A model generated the notes under the pieces. The model made no database searches, was not told where the DNA came from, and saw nothing but the letters and a program-made list of their open reading frames with translations. Position numbers and translations under genes: made by a program. A stretch of DNA of 55,244 nucleotides from positions 1-55,244 of the forward strand of contig DASXLL010000151.1 of assembly GCA_036496265.1 (NCBI GenBank). Reading direction: 5' to 3'. Of this stretch, positions 35,209-43,606 are shown in pieces. The number at the start of each line of letters is the position of its first letter. Within the stretch, counting starts at the first letter, position 1. Source of the DNA: CAYLLN01 sp036496265. GTDB taxonomy: Bacteria; Planctomycetota; Planctomycetia; Pirellulales; Pirellulaceae.

Positions 35209-36555
35209 ATGCAGCTTGCGATCTTAACGGCGGTGTTGGCGGCGATTGCGGCTGCGGAAGGCGGCGGTGGGCCGGTCGAAGGCGTCTCGTGGCGGCTCTG
35301 GGCCATCTTTGCCGCGGAGCTCGCCCCGCCGCTGGCGGCTCTTGTTGGTGGGCATCGGCTAACGCGAGACAGGGAGGCCGAAGACCACGGCCGATCCGCC
35401 GCGAGACTGGAATCGATTGTCATCGCCCTCTGGCTCGGTGCCGTGGCATTTATTCTGCTCGTCGGCCAGTGGCCGCGAATTGTCCGAGCCAATTGGGACC
35501 TGGCCGCGTTGCCTCTCGTCGATGAGATCGCAATCCTGCTACCCGTCATCGCGCCGCTGATCCTGATCTGGGCCGCCATGTATCGGCTGCAAGGCCCCGC
35601 ACAAACGAACGACACACAAAGCCGCGACACATTGCTGAGATATATCCTCCTCCAAGCACGACACCATCTCGCGCTCGTGCTCCTTCCGCCGCTGGCCGTC
35701 GTCGGCTTGATTGAGTCTGCTTCTGCTCTCAAGATCGCGAAGGACCTCGACGCTGTGTGGTGGTTTGCCATTCCGCAGTTAGCCATCGTGCTGCTCCTGA
35801 TGCCGCTCGCAGTGCGCCGCCTGTGGCGAACCACGCCGCTGGTACTGCAGCCGCTGCGGGGCCAGCTCGACGAACTCTGCGAGTCGCGTGGCACGGTGTT
35901 GCGCGAGATTTTGGTCTGGCAAACGGATGGCACGATGGCGAACGCCGCCGTCGTGGGCATGTCGCGATATTTGCGGTATTTGCTGCTCACGGATGTTCTC
36001 CTGTCTCAGCTCACCGCGGATCAAATCGCCGCGGTCGTTCGCCACGAGTTGGCGCATCTCCGCCGCTGGCACTTGCCGCTGCGCCTCGCCCTGTTGCTCT
36101 TGCCCGTAGCCTGGTGGATGGCCTTCAAACAAACATTTCCCGACCTCGATTTCCACATCGCGTCCTCCTTCGCTTCCCTTGGCCTCTCATCCAACCACGC
36201 AACCGCCATTGCCCTCCCGCTTCTCCTGCTCGCCTACGCCGTCCTCGTCGTGGGCTGGTATTCTCGGCTTCTTGAGCACGACGCCGATGTTGATGCTTGT
36301 CTCGATGACAATGGCCAATTCGATTGCCGCTCCGCAGTTGATTTCTGCACTGCCCTCACCACCCTCTGCGGCGACGCCCACGAAAGTTGGTTTAGCCGGT
36401 GGCTGCACCCTTCGGTTTCCGCAAGAGTCGGGCTGCTTAATCACATTGCCTTTCATCCGACCATCGCCGTTGAATTGCGCCGGCGCATGACAACTCTGGC
36501 CATCGTCATCGCGCTGCTGTACGTCGCAGCCGGCGGGCTGTTGCTGTTGGGGTGA
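35209..36555 (+). CDS. Integral membrane M48/M56-type zinc metallopeptidase
   Basis: A 448-residue polytopic protein with the zinc motif HELAH (residues 279-283) in VRHELAHLRRWH and a downstream Glu356-His-Asp pair in LLEHDADVDAC that fits the M48 third ligand. About five membrane segments precede the catalytic region and three follow it. It could act in membrane protein quality control (HtpX-like) or as a BlaR/MecR-like sensor protease; no repressor gene adjoins it. The ATG is preferred; a TTG six codons upstream is the alternative. A repeat-like segment gggcgggcatcttgcctgcc lies just upstream. Confidence 0.8.
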   Translation: MQLAILTAVLAAIAAAEGGGGPVEGVSWRLWAIFAAELAPPLAALVGGHRLTRDREAEDHGRSAARLESIVIALWLGAVAFILLVGQWPRIVRANWDLAALPLVDEIAILLPVIAPLILIWAAMYRLQGPAQTNDTQSRDTLLRYILLQARHHLALVLLPPLAVVGLIESASALKIAKDLDAVWWFAIPQLAIVLLLMPLAVRRLWRTTPLVLQPLRGQLDELCESRGTVLREILVWQTDGTMANAAVVGMSRYLRYLLLTDVLLSQLTADQIAAVVRHELAHLRRWHLPLRLALLLLPVAWWMAFKQTFPDLDFHIASSFASLGLSSNHATAIALPLLLLAYAVLVVGWYSRLLEHDADVDACLDDNGQFDCRSAVDFCTALTTLCGDAHESWFSRWLHPSVSARVGLLNHIAFHPTIAVELRRRMTTLAIVIALLYVAAGGLLLLG

Positions 36556-37192
36556 TCGAATCGCTAAAGTTTGAAGTTTTTTCATTACGGAGGGCAATTC
36601 TGTTTTTTGTAAGTCGTGCGTGCGTTGGCATTTGGGAAAACGGGTTGAAGGGGGGCCGCGCTCAAGTTGAGCCGAGGCAGTGCAAACTGGGGGTTCGGGG
36701 TTGGGGTTTGGGAAGTCGAGGATTGGAAAGAGTGAGCGCTAACATTTTGGGAAATTATTTTGGCGAGGATTAGAGGGCCAATTTATGGAAGTCGATGTGC
36801 GGCTGGAGGTTGTGGCGACTAACATTTCGAACGATGCCCTAACATGGAAAGTGGTGTTAGTGACTTGCTGATTCAGGACGCTTGCGAGCCGCGTGTTTGG
36901 ATCGGCGCGGCGCTCGCCTCCTATTTCTATATTGCGATTTGGGCGAAAAACCGGGCCAGAATTTGGAAAATAATTGGGGGGAGCGGCTGGCGGGGCAGGC
37001 AGCGAAATTAGGGAAAGGCGAGGAAGAAGAATTTGGCCGCGGATGAACGCGGATGACACGGATTTTTGGGGGGAGACCTGACGGTCGGTAGCGGGGCGGG
37101 GTCGGAGAGAGAGGCGGGGTCGGAGATTCTCGCTGAACGAGATATCGCCGTACAGTTGTCTTATCCTCGACTTTCTCGTTATCGTCGAGGGA
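36556..37192. other. Gene-free interval with repeat fragments
   Basis: No convincing gene is seen in this 637-base stretch. It contains a G-rich heptamer-related tract at 36689-36712, three short ctaacat words between 36739 and 36844, and one copy of a 36-bp ccgcggatgaa-type repeat near its end. It starts a region of G/T-rich composition that differs from the C-rich flanking genes. Confidence 0.6.
37035..37070 (+). repeat. Interspersed repeat GGCCGCGGATGAA-type, copy 1
   Basis: A 36-bp word built from cgcggatga units, with a terminal run of T then GGG. A close copy is at 37782. Similar words occur repeatedly in environmental bacterial genomes. Confidence 0.75.
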
Positions 37193-37675
37193 ATGAGACG
37201 CGTTGTTTATGAATGGGGTTTGATTGCGGCGGTTGCGATGGGAGTGGCGGCGGTTGCGGTTTGGGGCGTTTCACTGTGCTCGCCGGCGACGTTGTTTCAT
37301 TTGCATGCGTGGCCGCGGGCGGCTGGTAGTCTGCACTTGTTGGTGCGGCAGGGCGATCTGTGGCTGTGTGACGGCGTTGACAATGGTCCTTCGGGCGGCG
37401 TTCGGGCAGTGATCGTTGGGCCGCCTGTGGCCACGGATTATCAACGGGGTGATCGACTGCGCCGGTTCCATGTGCCGGGCTTGGATTTTCAATACTATTG
37501 GCTCGCTCCGTGGCGCAATACGGTTTGGTCGATCAAGGTGTCGCTCTTAATTCCGGCTGCGATTTTTCTGTTGGCGGGGGTGATGTTGTATCGCCGGCTT
37601 AAGAGGCTGCGATGGGTGGCGGTTGTTCTGCCGGCGAAAGCTCGTGTTCATGTTTTGGACCGTGCTGACGTTTGA
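37193..37675 (+). CDS. Small membrane protein of unknown function
   Basis: A 160-residue protein with an N-terminal membrane segment (about 8-30) and a second near the C-terminus (about 112-132), leaving a 75-residue non-cytoplasmic domain between them rich in Trp and Asp/Gly (GDLWLCDGVDNG, DFQYYWLAPWRNTVW). The pattern, a beta-rich core between two membrane helices, is common among fast-evolving planctomycete proteins of this size. No family recognised. Confidence 0.6.
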   Translation: MRRVVYEWGLIAAVAMGVAAVAVWGVSLCSPATLFHLHAWPRAAGSLHLLVRQGDLWLCDGVDNGPSGGVRAVIVGPPVATDYQRGDRLRRFHVPGLDFQYYWLAPWRNTVWSIKVSLLIPAAIFLLAGVMLYRRLKRLRWVAVVLPAKARVHVLDRADV

Positions 37676-37781
37676 TGGCGCGGTTAACGGCGAGGGTTTT
37701 TGATCGTCGAGCCGCGTTTTACGTTCCGAGAGGGAAGAAATCTCCCGCGGAGGCGCGAAGGCGCAGAGGAGGAGGAAAAAG

Positions 37782-37818
37782 GGCCGCGGATGAAGGCGGA
37801 TGACGCGGATTTTTTGGG
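37782..37818 (+). repeat. Interspersed repeat GGCCGCGGATGAA-type, copy 2
   Basis: A second copy of the 37035 repeat, here preceded by gcggaggcgcgaaggcgcagagg, a related dispersed word. It lies in the leader of the next small gene. Confidence 0.75.
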
Positions 37819-37883
37819 AAAGTTGGTGGTCGGTGAGGGGCGGGGTTTGCGGCTGTATTCGCACCAGGGGTACAATGGTCCTG

Positions 37884-38345
37884 ATGTCTACCAAAAATCC
37901 CGACAACCTATACGTTGACACACCGTCGCGAACTCGGCGCTGGTTTCAGGTGAGCCTGAGTACGTTTTTCGTCTCTTCGATGCTCCTTGGAATCGGAATA
38001 GGGTTGTGGTTTCGGCCGTTTATTATCGAAACTCACCGCGCGGATGGAACGATACGGACCCGTTTTGAAGTGCGCCGCGACTGGCAGGGACATGTGGTTG
38101 CGAATGGCGCACAGCGTTGGTTCCTTCGTGACGGGACCGTTTTTACACGTACCGCTTTCGGCGACCGTTTAGGTGACGATGATTTCGCCTCGCTCCTTTT
38201 GGATAGCGATTTTGACGCTCTAATCTGGTTGATCTGTGAGACGATTCGCCCTGAGAGTTGGGGAGATGCAGAACCAGGAACTCAATTTGGCGTTGGCCGA
38301 GCGTTCGTTTTCGATTTCGATCCTACGCACACGCTGGCGGACTAG
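37884..38345 (+). CDS. Small single-span membrane protein (planctomycete SLxTxF type)
   Basis: A 153-residue protein. Residues about 18-48 (RRWFQVSLSTFFVSSMLLGIG) match the amphipathic-then-hydrophobic leader common in planctomycete small membrane proteins. The rest is a soluble domain with alternating charged and hydrophobic residues (GTIRTRFEVRRDWQGHVV). I chose the ATG giving MSTKNPDN; the longer frame runs through the repeat. Function unknown. Confidence 0.55.
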   Translation: MSTKNPDNLYVDTPSRTRRWFQVSLSTFFVSSMLLGIGIGLWFRPFIIETHRADGTIRTRFEVRRDWQGHVVANGAQRWFLRDGTVFTRTAFGDRLGDDDFASLLLDSDFDALIWLICETIRPESWGDAEPGTQFGVGRAFVFDFDPTHTLAD

Positions 38346-38376
38346 GACGAGTTCGCCTTTGAATTGCGCAGTTGGT

Positions 38377-38523
38377 GGCGTCACCGCCTCAGGACGCTGT
38401 TGATTGTTGGCCGTGGGGCGGAGAATTTTGTAGCGGGTGTTGGCTTCACCTAGAATCAGGTGATGCGTTATCGCCTCCGCACGCTGTTGATTGTTATGGC
38501 AATTGGGCCGCCGGTGTTGGCAG
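38377..38523 (+). repeat. 147-bp duplicated gene-start module, copy 1
   Basis: This block recurs at 39001-39147 with a constant offset of 624 bp and no gaps. It includes about 86 bp of leader plus the first 20 codons of the gene that follows. Its first 40 bases are themselves a decayed copy of the gene start 86 bp further on (both encode R-LRTLLIV). Confidence 0.8.
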
Positions 38524-38975
38524 TTTTGTTCTTGCTCGCCACTCAGGGCAATGAGGCGCTTACTTTGTTCGATTGGTTTGGTGTGGTCGTCGCGACGGGT
38601 GTCGGAGTATCGTTGGTTGGTGTTGGTGTGTGGCATGTCTTCCATGCGGTGCGCCAAATAAAGTCTTGGCCGAAGGTAAACGCGGTGGTCTTGCGATATT
38701 GGATTACTCGAAGCGAGGACAAGCCGGATAGCCAGCGTTTTTATCATCCGGTGTTGCGATTCAAGACTATCGAGGGGCACGACGTGACTTCAATCTCTCC
38801 ATCGGGTTATTGGCGCAAGACCTGGCAGAAAGGTGACTGTCTTTTCGTGCGCTATAACCCACAAAAGCCGAGATGGACCGAAATTGCCAGCGTCTGGAAC
38901 CTGTGGGGCGTTCCGCTGGTGATGATCGGACTGCCCGTGGGAATCGCCATGCTTGAATTGTGGCGTCGTTGGTAA
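38463..38975 (+). CDS. DUF3592-like membrane protein with LRTLLIV start
   Basis: A 170-residue protein starting MRYRLRTLLIVMAIGPPVLA, with membrane helices at about 8-25, 36-60 and near the C-terminus (about 145-165). The loop between them (FYHPVLRFKTIEGHDV, then GDCLFVRYNPQKP) fits DUF3592, a family of unknown function. The ATG is the first of the MRYRLRT motif. The start region is shared, by duplication, with the next small gene. Confidence 0.65.
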   Translation: MRYRLRTLLIVMAIGPPVLAVLFLLATQGNEALTLFDWFGVVVATGVGVSLVGVGVWHVFHAVRQIKSWPKVNAVVLRYWITRSEDKPDSQRFYHPVLRFKTIEGHDVTSISPSGYWRKTWQKGDCLFVRYNPQKPRWTEIASVWNLWGVPLVMIGLPVGIAMLELWRRW

Positions 38976-39077
38976 ATGTCTGACGGCCCAATGGTCCCAA
39001 GGCGTCACCACCTCCGCACGCTGGTGATCGTTGGGCGTGGGGAGGAGGATTTTGTGGCGAGTGATGGCTTCGCCTAG
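38976..39077 (+). pseudogene. Remnant of an LRTLLIV-type gene start
   Basis: A 33-codon frame starting directly after the previous stop, encoding RRHHLRTLVIVGRGEEDF and then ending. It aligns with the N-terminus of the genes at 38463 and 39087 but lacks the rest of a protein. An equivalent remnant without a start codon lies at about 38377-38453. I take it as a decayed duplicate rather than a working gene. Confidence 0.4.
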
Positions 39078-39147
39078 AATCAGGTGATGCGTTATCGTGT
39101 CCGCACGCTGCTGATTGTTTTGGCGATTGGGCCGCTGATTTTGGCCT
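39001..39147 (+). repeat. 147-bp duplicated gene-start module, copy 2
   Basis: The second copy of the block at 38377-38523, without indels. It carries the leader word tagaatcaggtgatgcgtta and the start of the next small gene. Confidence 0.8.
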
Positions 39148-39350
39148 GTGGCTATTGGCTGGCTAAATGGCGCGTAGAACGGAATCAAGCGGCAGGTATA
39201 AGATTCGTGCGATTGCAAGCGACAGATGAGCAGGTCAATTGGGGTAGGCCAACGGGAAACAGTCCGGTGGTAACTTGCGGTACGTGGTTGATTGGCGAGA
39301 TGGCATATCAGAAAAACCGGTCGGCGGAAATTCTCGTCGTTGAGGAATAG
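39087..39350 (+). CDS. Small LRTLLIV-start membrane protein
   Basis: An 87-residue protein whose first 20 residues (MRYRVRTLLIVLAIGPLILA) are nearly the same as those of the 170-residue DUF3592-like protein, after which the two sequences are unrelated. One membrane helix, then a short soluble tail. This suggests a shared N-terminal signal/anchor module attached by local duplication. Function unknown; it may be a truncated gene. Confidence 0.5.
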   Translation: MRYRVRTLLIVLAIGPLILACGYWLAKWRVERNQAAGIRFVRLQATDEQVNWGRPTGNSPVVTCGTWLIGEMAYQKNRSAEILVVEE

Positions 39351-39362
39351 GACGCCCGTCCC

Positions 39363-39626
39363 ATGTTCCGATTCATGATCCGAGATATGCTTTCACCGCA
39401 GTTCACGTTGGCAGTCGTGGGCGGTTCGATAATCGGATCGGTGCTGGCAGGTGTCGTCTGTGCCGTTTATTTGATCCTGTCCGAGCCGAAACATCAGGTC
39501 GGAGATGTTATTCAGTCCAACGGTCAACAGGCGGGCATGTTTCTCGTGGGAGTGGCGGCAGTTGGCGGTGCGGTGGGCGCGTTGGTTGGAGTTGTTAAAG
39601 GCTTAGTAACAAATAGTCATGCGTGA
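39363..39626 (+). CDS. Small two-span membrane protein of unknown function
   Basis: An 87-residue protein with two Gly/Val-rich membrane helices (LAVVGGSIIGSVLAGVVCAVY and FLVGVAAVGGAVGALVGVV) separated by a short polar loop. It begins 12 bases after the previous stop, so the two are probably co-transcribed. No family recognised. Confidence 0.5.
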   Translation: MFRFMIRDMLSPQFTLAVVGGSIIGSVLAGVVCAVYLILSEPKHQVGDVIQSNGQQAGMFLVGVAAVGGAVGALVGVVKGLVTNSHA

Positions 39627-39723
39627 CCGAGTTTTGCGTGTGAACAAAAACTATGCGATACAAGGCAGCAAGGTTGGATGCTTCCATGCGATCTAGCGAT
39701 AATGCTGGGTTAGCTCAGATGTG

Positions 39724-40260
39724 AAACCCCGCCGGGGTTTGTAGTCCTTTTTTGATTGCGATCGCAGGGTGCGCGTCGTGCGCCGCGAAGCTGGGCTGTG
39801 TTGTGTGACGCCGTTGGCGTGGGGGGAAATGCGGTGGGCTTGAGACCCCGCGATAAATCGCGGGTCTAAAAGGCGAAGGGCCATGAATGGCCCTGGGAGG
39901 AGGGCGGCGGCTAGCGTGCAGGTTCATAGTTAAGACATTTTCGGATCGCGAGTGTCGCCCTTTCAGGGCTTGGATTGATTTTTTTTAATGCGGACCCAGG
40001 GCGGCGTTCGCTGCGCTCACATGCCCTGGGCTGACGAAGGTTGCCGCGTTGCGGCAAGCTGTGGTTGACCGGCTTTGCGGATGCGGTTTTTCGATTGCAG
40101 GCCCGAAGGGCCGAGCTTCGTTAGCCCAGGCCAAGCGGAGCGGCGGCCTGGGAAAATCGATCGCGTGAGAATCGCCAAAGCCCCAACGGGGCGCGCTGAG
40201 TGCGGCAGGCCGACGTTGAATCGGTAGGGCCTATCCCGGAACCCTCACACCAGCCCTCTC
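39724..40260. repeat. Cluster of REP-like palindromes left of the RAYT gene
   Basis: No gene is seen between 39627 and 40288. The interval is packed with short palindromes: AAACCCC/GGGGTTT (39724-39740), a gaccccgcgat/atcgcgggtct hairpin near 39845-39868, GGGCCAT/ATGGCCC near 39878, a cccaggcc/ggcctggg pair near 40126-40152, and gccccaacggggc near 40182. The same gccccaacggggc word occurs in inverted orientation on the right of the transposase at about 40763. Confidence 0.75.
40023..40057 (+). repeat. 35-bp direct repeat flanking the RAYT gene, left copy
   Basis: It begins gccctgggctgacgaagg and ends gttgcggcaa, and contains the small palindrome gccgcgttgcggc. It is identical over all 35 bases to the copy at 40819-40853 on the other side of the transposase gene. 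Confidence 0.95.
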
Positions 40261-40288
40261 GGGGGGGCGAGAATAAGCGGACGGGGCG

Positions 40289-40744
40289 TTAGTCCCAAAC
40301 GTAGCGCTCGTCGATGGCCAAGCCATGCTTGTCGCAAAGGGCGCGAAATTCATCTTGGTACGTCAGCTTGCGGTGGTGCTCCTCTTGGCGCTGGATATAT
40401 CGTTTGACGTCGGGGGCTTTGGATTCGCTAACGGAAAATGCGCCGTAACCGCTTTGCCAGTGGAAGCCGCGGTAGGCTGGTCCCTTGGTTTTGATCCACC
40501 TGGAGGTGCTGGTCTTAACTCCCTCAATGAGCTTCATCAGGGCAATTTTCCGCGAGAGGGCGCAGAGGATATGGATGTGGTCCGCGACGCTGTTGATCGC
40601 GAGGGAGGGAGACTCGAGGGACTCCAGGACGGTGATCGCGTAGGCGTGAAGTTCGCCGCGGATTGTTTTGTCTCGGAGGAGGGATTCGCGGTTTTTGGTG
40701 CTGAAGACGATGTGGACAAGGACTCTGGCGAGAGATTGCGGCAT
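40289..40744 (-). CDS. REP-associated tyrosine transposase (RAYT, IS200-like)
   Basis: A 151-residue Y1 transposase of the IS200/IS605-like HUH superfamily. It has the histidine pair HIH (56-58) in ADHIHILCAL and the probable catalytic Tyr116 in DVKRYIQRQEEHH. Such single-copy transposases are domesticated relatives that recognise REP palindromes and are thought to spread them. Flanking REP-like palindromes and identical 35-bp repeats on both sides support this. The frame is intact. The whole unit spans about 40023-40853. Confidence 0.92.
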   Translation of the reverse strand: MPQSLARVLVHIVFSTKNRESLLRDKTIRGELHAYAITVLESLESPSLAINSVADHIHILCALSRKIALMKLIEGVKTSTSRWIKTKGPAYRGFHWQSGYGAFSVSESKAPDVKRYIQRQEEHHRKLTYQDEFRALCDKHGLAIDERYVWD

Positions 40745-40818
40745 TGGATGGCCTTTTTATGTCGCCCCGTTGGGGCTCGGGGAAATCATAATGTGGGATT
40801 CATTACCCAGGGCTAAGC

Positions 40819-40853
40819 GCCCTGGGCTGACGAAGGTTGCCGCGTTGCGGCAA
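40819..40853 (+). repeat. 35-bp direct repeat flanking the RAYT gene, right copy
   Basis: Identical to the copy at 40023-40057. It is preceded by cccagggctaagc, which with gccctggg forms a hairpin. The two copies bracket 761 bases containing only REP-like DNA and the transposase. Confidence 0.95.
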
Positions 40854-40890
40854 ATTCATTTCGCGAACTGCTTGTAGCTCGCAGTCGGCG

Positions 40891-40974
40891 CTCCACCGGC
40901 TCAAGGCCGGTGGAGGCGGGATTCCGTGGGAGCATACCACCGCCGGGAAAAGGGCACGTCACGCGGAGCGTGAC
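40891..40974. repeat. Two further palindromes right of the RAYT unit
   Basis: Perfect palindromes CTCCACCGGC/GCCGGTGGAG (40891-40915) and GTCACGC/GCGTGAC (40958-40974). The interval from 40745 to 41070 has no other gene and belongs to the same repeat-rich block. Confidence 0.75.
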
Positions 40975-41070
40975 GGCTACTTCAGCCCAACAGTAGCGAC
41001 CGCGGCATGCGTTCGGTACGATAAACGTCTTGCTTCAAAAGCCCACCGCTTGCCCAAAGGTGCCCCTGCC

Positions 41071-42453
41071 ATGTCCAGCGCCAGCCGACGTTCCCTTTCC
41101 CGCCGCCGTTTCCTGCAAACCACAGCCGCGGCGTCGACGCTGTTTGCGGCGCCGATGTTTGTTCCGGCGAGGGTGTTTGGAGCCAATGAGCGGGTGAATT
41201 TGGGTTTTATTGGGTGCAAGAACCGCGGGATGCAGAACATGGAGGGGTTTACGATTGTGGGAAAAACGCCGGGGCGGCTGGAGACGAATTGTGCGGCGGT
41301 GTGCGATGTGGATAGCAAGGTGATGGCGGATGCGGTGAAGGCGGTGGAGAAGACGGGACATAAGCCGAGCACGTTTGGCGATTATCGCCGGATGCTGGAG
41401 CGGAAGGATATCGATGCGGTGGTGGCTTCGGTGCCGGATCATTGGCATGCGGTGATGACGATCGACGCGTGCGGGGCGGGGAAGGACGTGTATTGCGAGA
41501 AGCCGTTGACTTTGTTCGTCAGCGAGGGGCGGAAGATGGTGAACGTGGCCCGGCAGACGGGGCGGATCGTGCAAGTAGGGTCACAGCAGCGAAGCGATGC
41601 GCGCTTTCGCCAAGCCGCAGAGTTGGCAGTGAATGGCAAGCTCGGCAAGCTGCACACGCTGGTGGTTGGCCTGCCGAAACCCAATCATGCGACGTCGCCG
41701 AAGCCGGACAGCGATCCGCCCGCGGAGTTGAACTACGACATGTGGCTCGGCCCGGCGCCGTGGCATCCGTATAACGAGAACCGAGTGCATTACAACTTCC
41801 GCTTCTTCTGGGACTATAGCGGCGGGCAGATGACGAATTTTGGGGCCCATCACCTCGATATCGCCCAGTGGGGCTTGGGGATGGACGACAGCGGGCCGGT
41901 GTCGATCGAAGGCAGCGGGACGTTTCCGAAAGACAAAGACCTGTGCGAAGTCTGCGACACCTGCAAGATCACGTACATCTATCCCAATGGCGTGAAGGTG
42001 ATTCTGGTGCAGCCGCAGCGGGATAATCGGAAGAAAGGCGATCCGGCCGAGACCGCGCCGCCGTCGATCGAAGCCGCGATTAAAGCACCCGCGGCAGGCG
42101 TCATTTTCTATGGCGACAACGGCTCCCTCCTGGTCGATCGCCAACAAATCATGGCCGACAAGCCCGAGCTGCTAAAAACTGAGTTCACCAGCAGCGACAA
42201 GCGGCTGACGGTGAGCAACGACCATTACAAACACTTCTTGGAATGCATTAAGTCGCGGCAAAAGCCGATCACAGATGTCGAAGTCGGCCATCGCAGCGCG
42301 ACGGTTTGCCATTTGGGCAACATCGCTGTGCGGCTGCAGCGGAAAATTCAATGGGACCCGGTGAAGGAGCAGATTGTCGGCGATAACGAAGCGGCGGCGA
42401 TGCTCACGCGGCCGTGGCGAGCACCGTATGTGCCGACGATGGCGAAGGCGTAA
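41071..42453 (+). CDS. Tat-exported Gfo/Idh/MocA family oxidoreductase
   Basis: A 460-residue NAD(P)-dependent oxidoreductase exported in folded form. The twin-arginine signal RRRFLQTTAAASTLF is at residues 11-25. A Rossmann motif follows (NLGFIGCKNRGMQN), with the family landmarks VPDHWHAVM, DVYCEKPLT and GAHHLDIAQWGLG. Planctomycetes carry many such paralogues, probably acting on sugars or inositol-like compounds in the periplasm. I start at the ATG that places the Tat motif near the N-terminus; the longer frame runs through repeat DNA. Substrate unknown. Confidence 0.92.
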   Translation: MSSASRRSLSRRRFLQTTAAASTLFAAPMFVPARVFGANERVNLGFIGCKNRGMQNMEGFTIVGKTPGRLETNCAAVCDVDSKVMADAVKAVEKTGHKPSTFGDYRRMLERKDIDAVVASVPDHWHAVMTIDACGAGKDVYCEKPLTLFVSEGRKMVNVARQTGRIVQVGSQQRSDARFRQAAELAVNGKLGKLHTLVVGLPKPNHATSPKPDSDPPAELNYDMWLGPAPWHPYNENRVHYNFRFFWDYSGGQMTNFGAHHLDIAQWGLGMDDSGPVSIEGSGTFPKDKDLCEVCDTCKITYIYPNGVKVILVQPQRDNRKKGDPAETAPPSIEAAIKAPAAGVIFYGDNGSLLVDRQQIMADKPELLKTEFTSSDKRLTVSNDHYKHFLECIKSRQKPITDVEVGHRSATVCHLGNIAVRLQRKIQWDPVKEQIVGDNEAAAMLTRPWRAPYVPTMAKA

Positions 42454-42516
42454 GTTTTGACAGCTGCTAAGCGTTAAAATCGGGACGCTGCTGGACAAGC
42501 CAGCAGTGGCACCGAC

Positions 42517-42571
42517 GGCGAGGCAGGAGCCTCGCGGTAGGGTGTTCCCAGGGAGGACCCTGGGAACGAGA
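42517..42571 (+). repeat. Double-palindrome intergenic repeat, copy 2
   Basis: The same 55-bp design as at 21226: gcgaggcaggagcctcgc, then gttcccagggaggaccctgggaac as a near-perfect hairpin. A CTGCTGG/CCAGCAG hairpin lies just upstream at about 42486-42504. It fills the gap between the oxidoreductase and the nucleoside hydrolase. Confidence 0.8.
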
Positions 42572-42602
42572 AGCAAGGAACTCGTAACCCATTTTCGGAA
42601 CC

Positions 42603-43544
42603 ATGCCGCGAAAAATCATCATTGATTGCGACCCGGGCATCGATGACGCGCTGGCACTGACGGTCGCGTTGTTCGAGCCGAAGCTGGAAGTCGTCGCGGT
42701 GACGGCCGTTGGCGGTGTTGTGCCGGCTGACCGCGCGACTTTGAACGTGCAGGCGATTGTCGAGCGGCTCGATCCGCCCCGCTATCCCCGGCTGGGAGCG
42801 GCCAGCGTTGCCGAAGACGTGCCTTATACCGACGGCCGCCTGCTGCACGGCGCCGATGGCCTGGGCGGCGCGGGATTTCAAGTTTCCAAGCTTGCGCGGC
42901 AGCATCCGGCGGAGAAGCTGATCAGCGACGAAATCCGTGCAGCGCCCGGCGACGTCACAATTCTCTGCCTGGGGCCGCTCACGAACGTGGCCCGCGCGCT
43001 CGCCCGCGAGCCTGATCTGGTCGATATGGTCAGCCGGATCGTCATCCGCGGCGGCAGCGTGAAAGCGATCGGCGACGTGACCGCGTGTGCCGAAAGCAAC
43101 ATTTACGCGGATCCAGTATCCGCGCGGGCCGTCTTTCGCTCGCCGATCACCAAAACGCTGATTCCGCTCGACGTAACGGATCAAGTCGTGTGGGGCTTAG
43201 ACCTGCTCGAACAGTTGCCGCCAGATTTTTCGCGGGCCGGCAAGCTGCTGCGGGCGACATTGCCATTTTTCTTTCGCTCGCAGCGGCAGCATTTAGGACT
43301 GGAGAGCGCCCGGCTGCCCGAGGCCGTGGGCCTCTGTGCGGTGCTGCACCCCGAGCTATTCCGCATGGAAGAACTATCCGGCGACGTCGAAATTTCCGGC
43401 GAAATCACGACCGGCATGACCGTGTTTGATCGCCGGCCGAACGCGCCGCACCACGGCGGCATGGAAGTCGCGCTGGAAGTCGATGCCGCCGCGGTTGCCG
43501 ACTGCCTCGTTCGCGGAATTGCGGAAGCCGGGGCTCGGACGTAA
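42603..43544 (+). CDS. Inosine/uridine-preferring nucleoside hydrolase
   Basis: A 313-residue nucleoside hydrolase splitting the N-glycosidic bond of ribonucleosides to a base and ribose. The calcium-binding motif DCDPGIDDALAL starts at Asp8 (with Asp10, Asp14, Asp15). Further family pieces are TNVARALA, RGGSVKAIGDVTACAESNIYADP and a late Asp/His region. The length is typical. No signal peptide, so cytoplasmic. Substrate range (purine, pyrimidine or both) is not decidable. The start is the ATG just after the repeat block. Confidence 0.95.
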   Translation: MPRKIIIDCDPGIDDALALTVALFEPKLEVVAVTAVGGVVPADRATLNVQAIVERLDPPRYPRLGAASVAEDVPYTDGRLLHGADGLGGAGFQVSKLARQHPAEKLISDEIRAAPGDVTILCLGPLTNVARALAREPDLVDMVSRIVIRGGSVKAIGDVTACAESNIYADPVSARAVFRSPITKTLIPLDVTDQVVWGLDLLEQLPPDFSRAGKLLRATLPFFFRSQRQHLGLESARLPEAVGLCAVLHPELFRMEELSGDVEISGEITTGMTVFDRRPNAPHHGGMEVALEVDAAAVADCLVRGIAEAGART

Positions 43545-43606
43545 TACAAGAAAGTAAGAGCGTCTTACAGAATGAGTTTGAGAATTTGCCGTGTAGGAGA
43601 ATTTCC

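Noticed and set aside
36556..36773. 73-codon plus-strand frame after the membrane peptidase
   Set aside because: It runs through a G-rich repeat tract, has no ribosome-binding site and ends in low-quality sequence.
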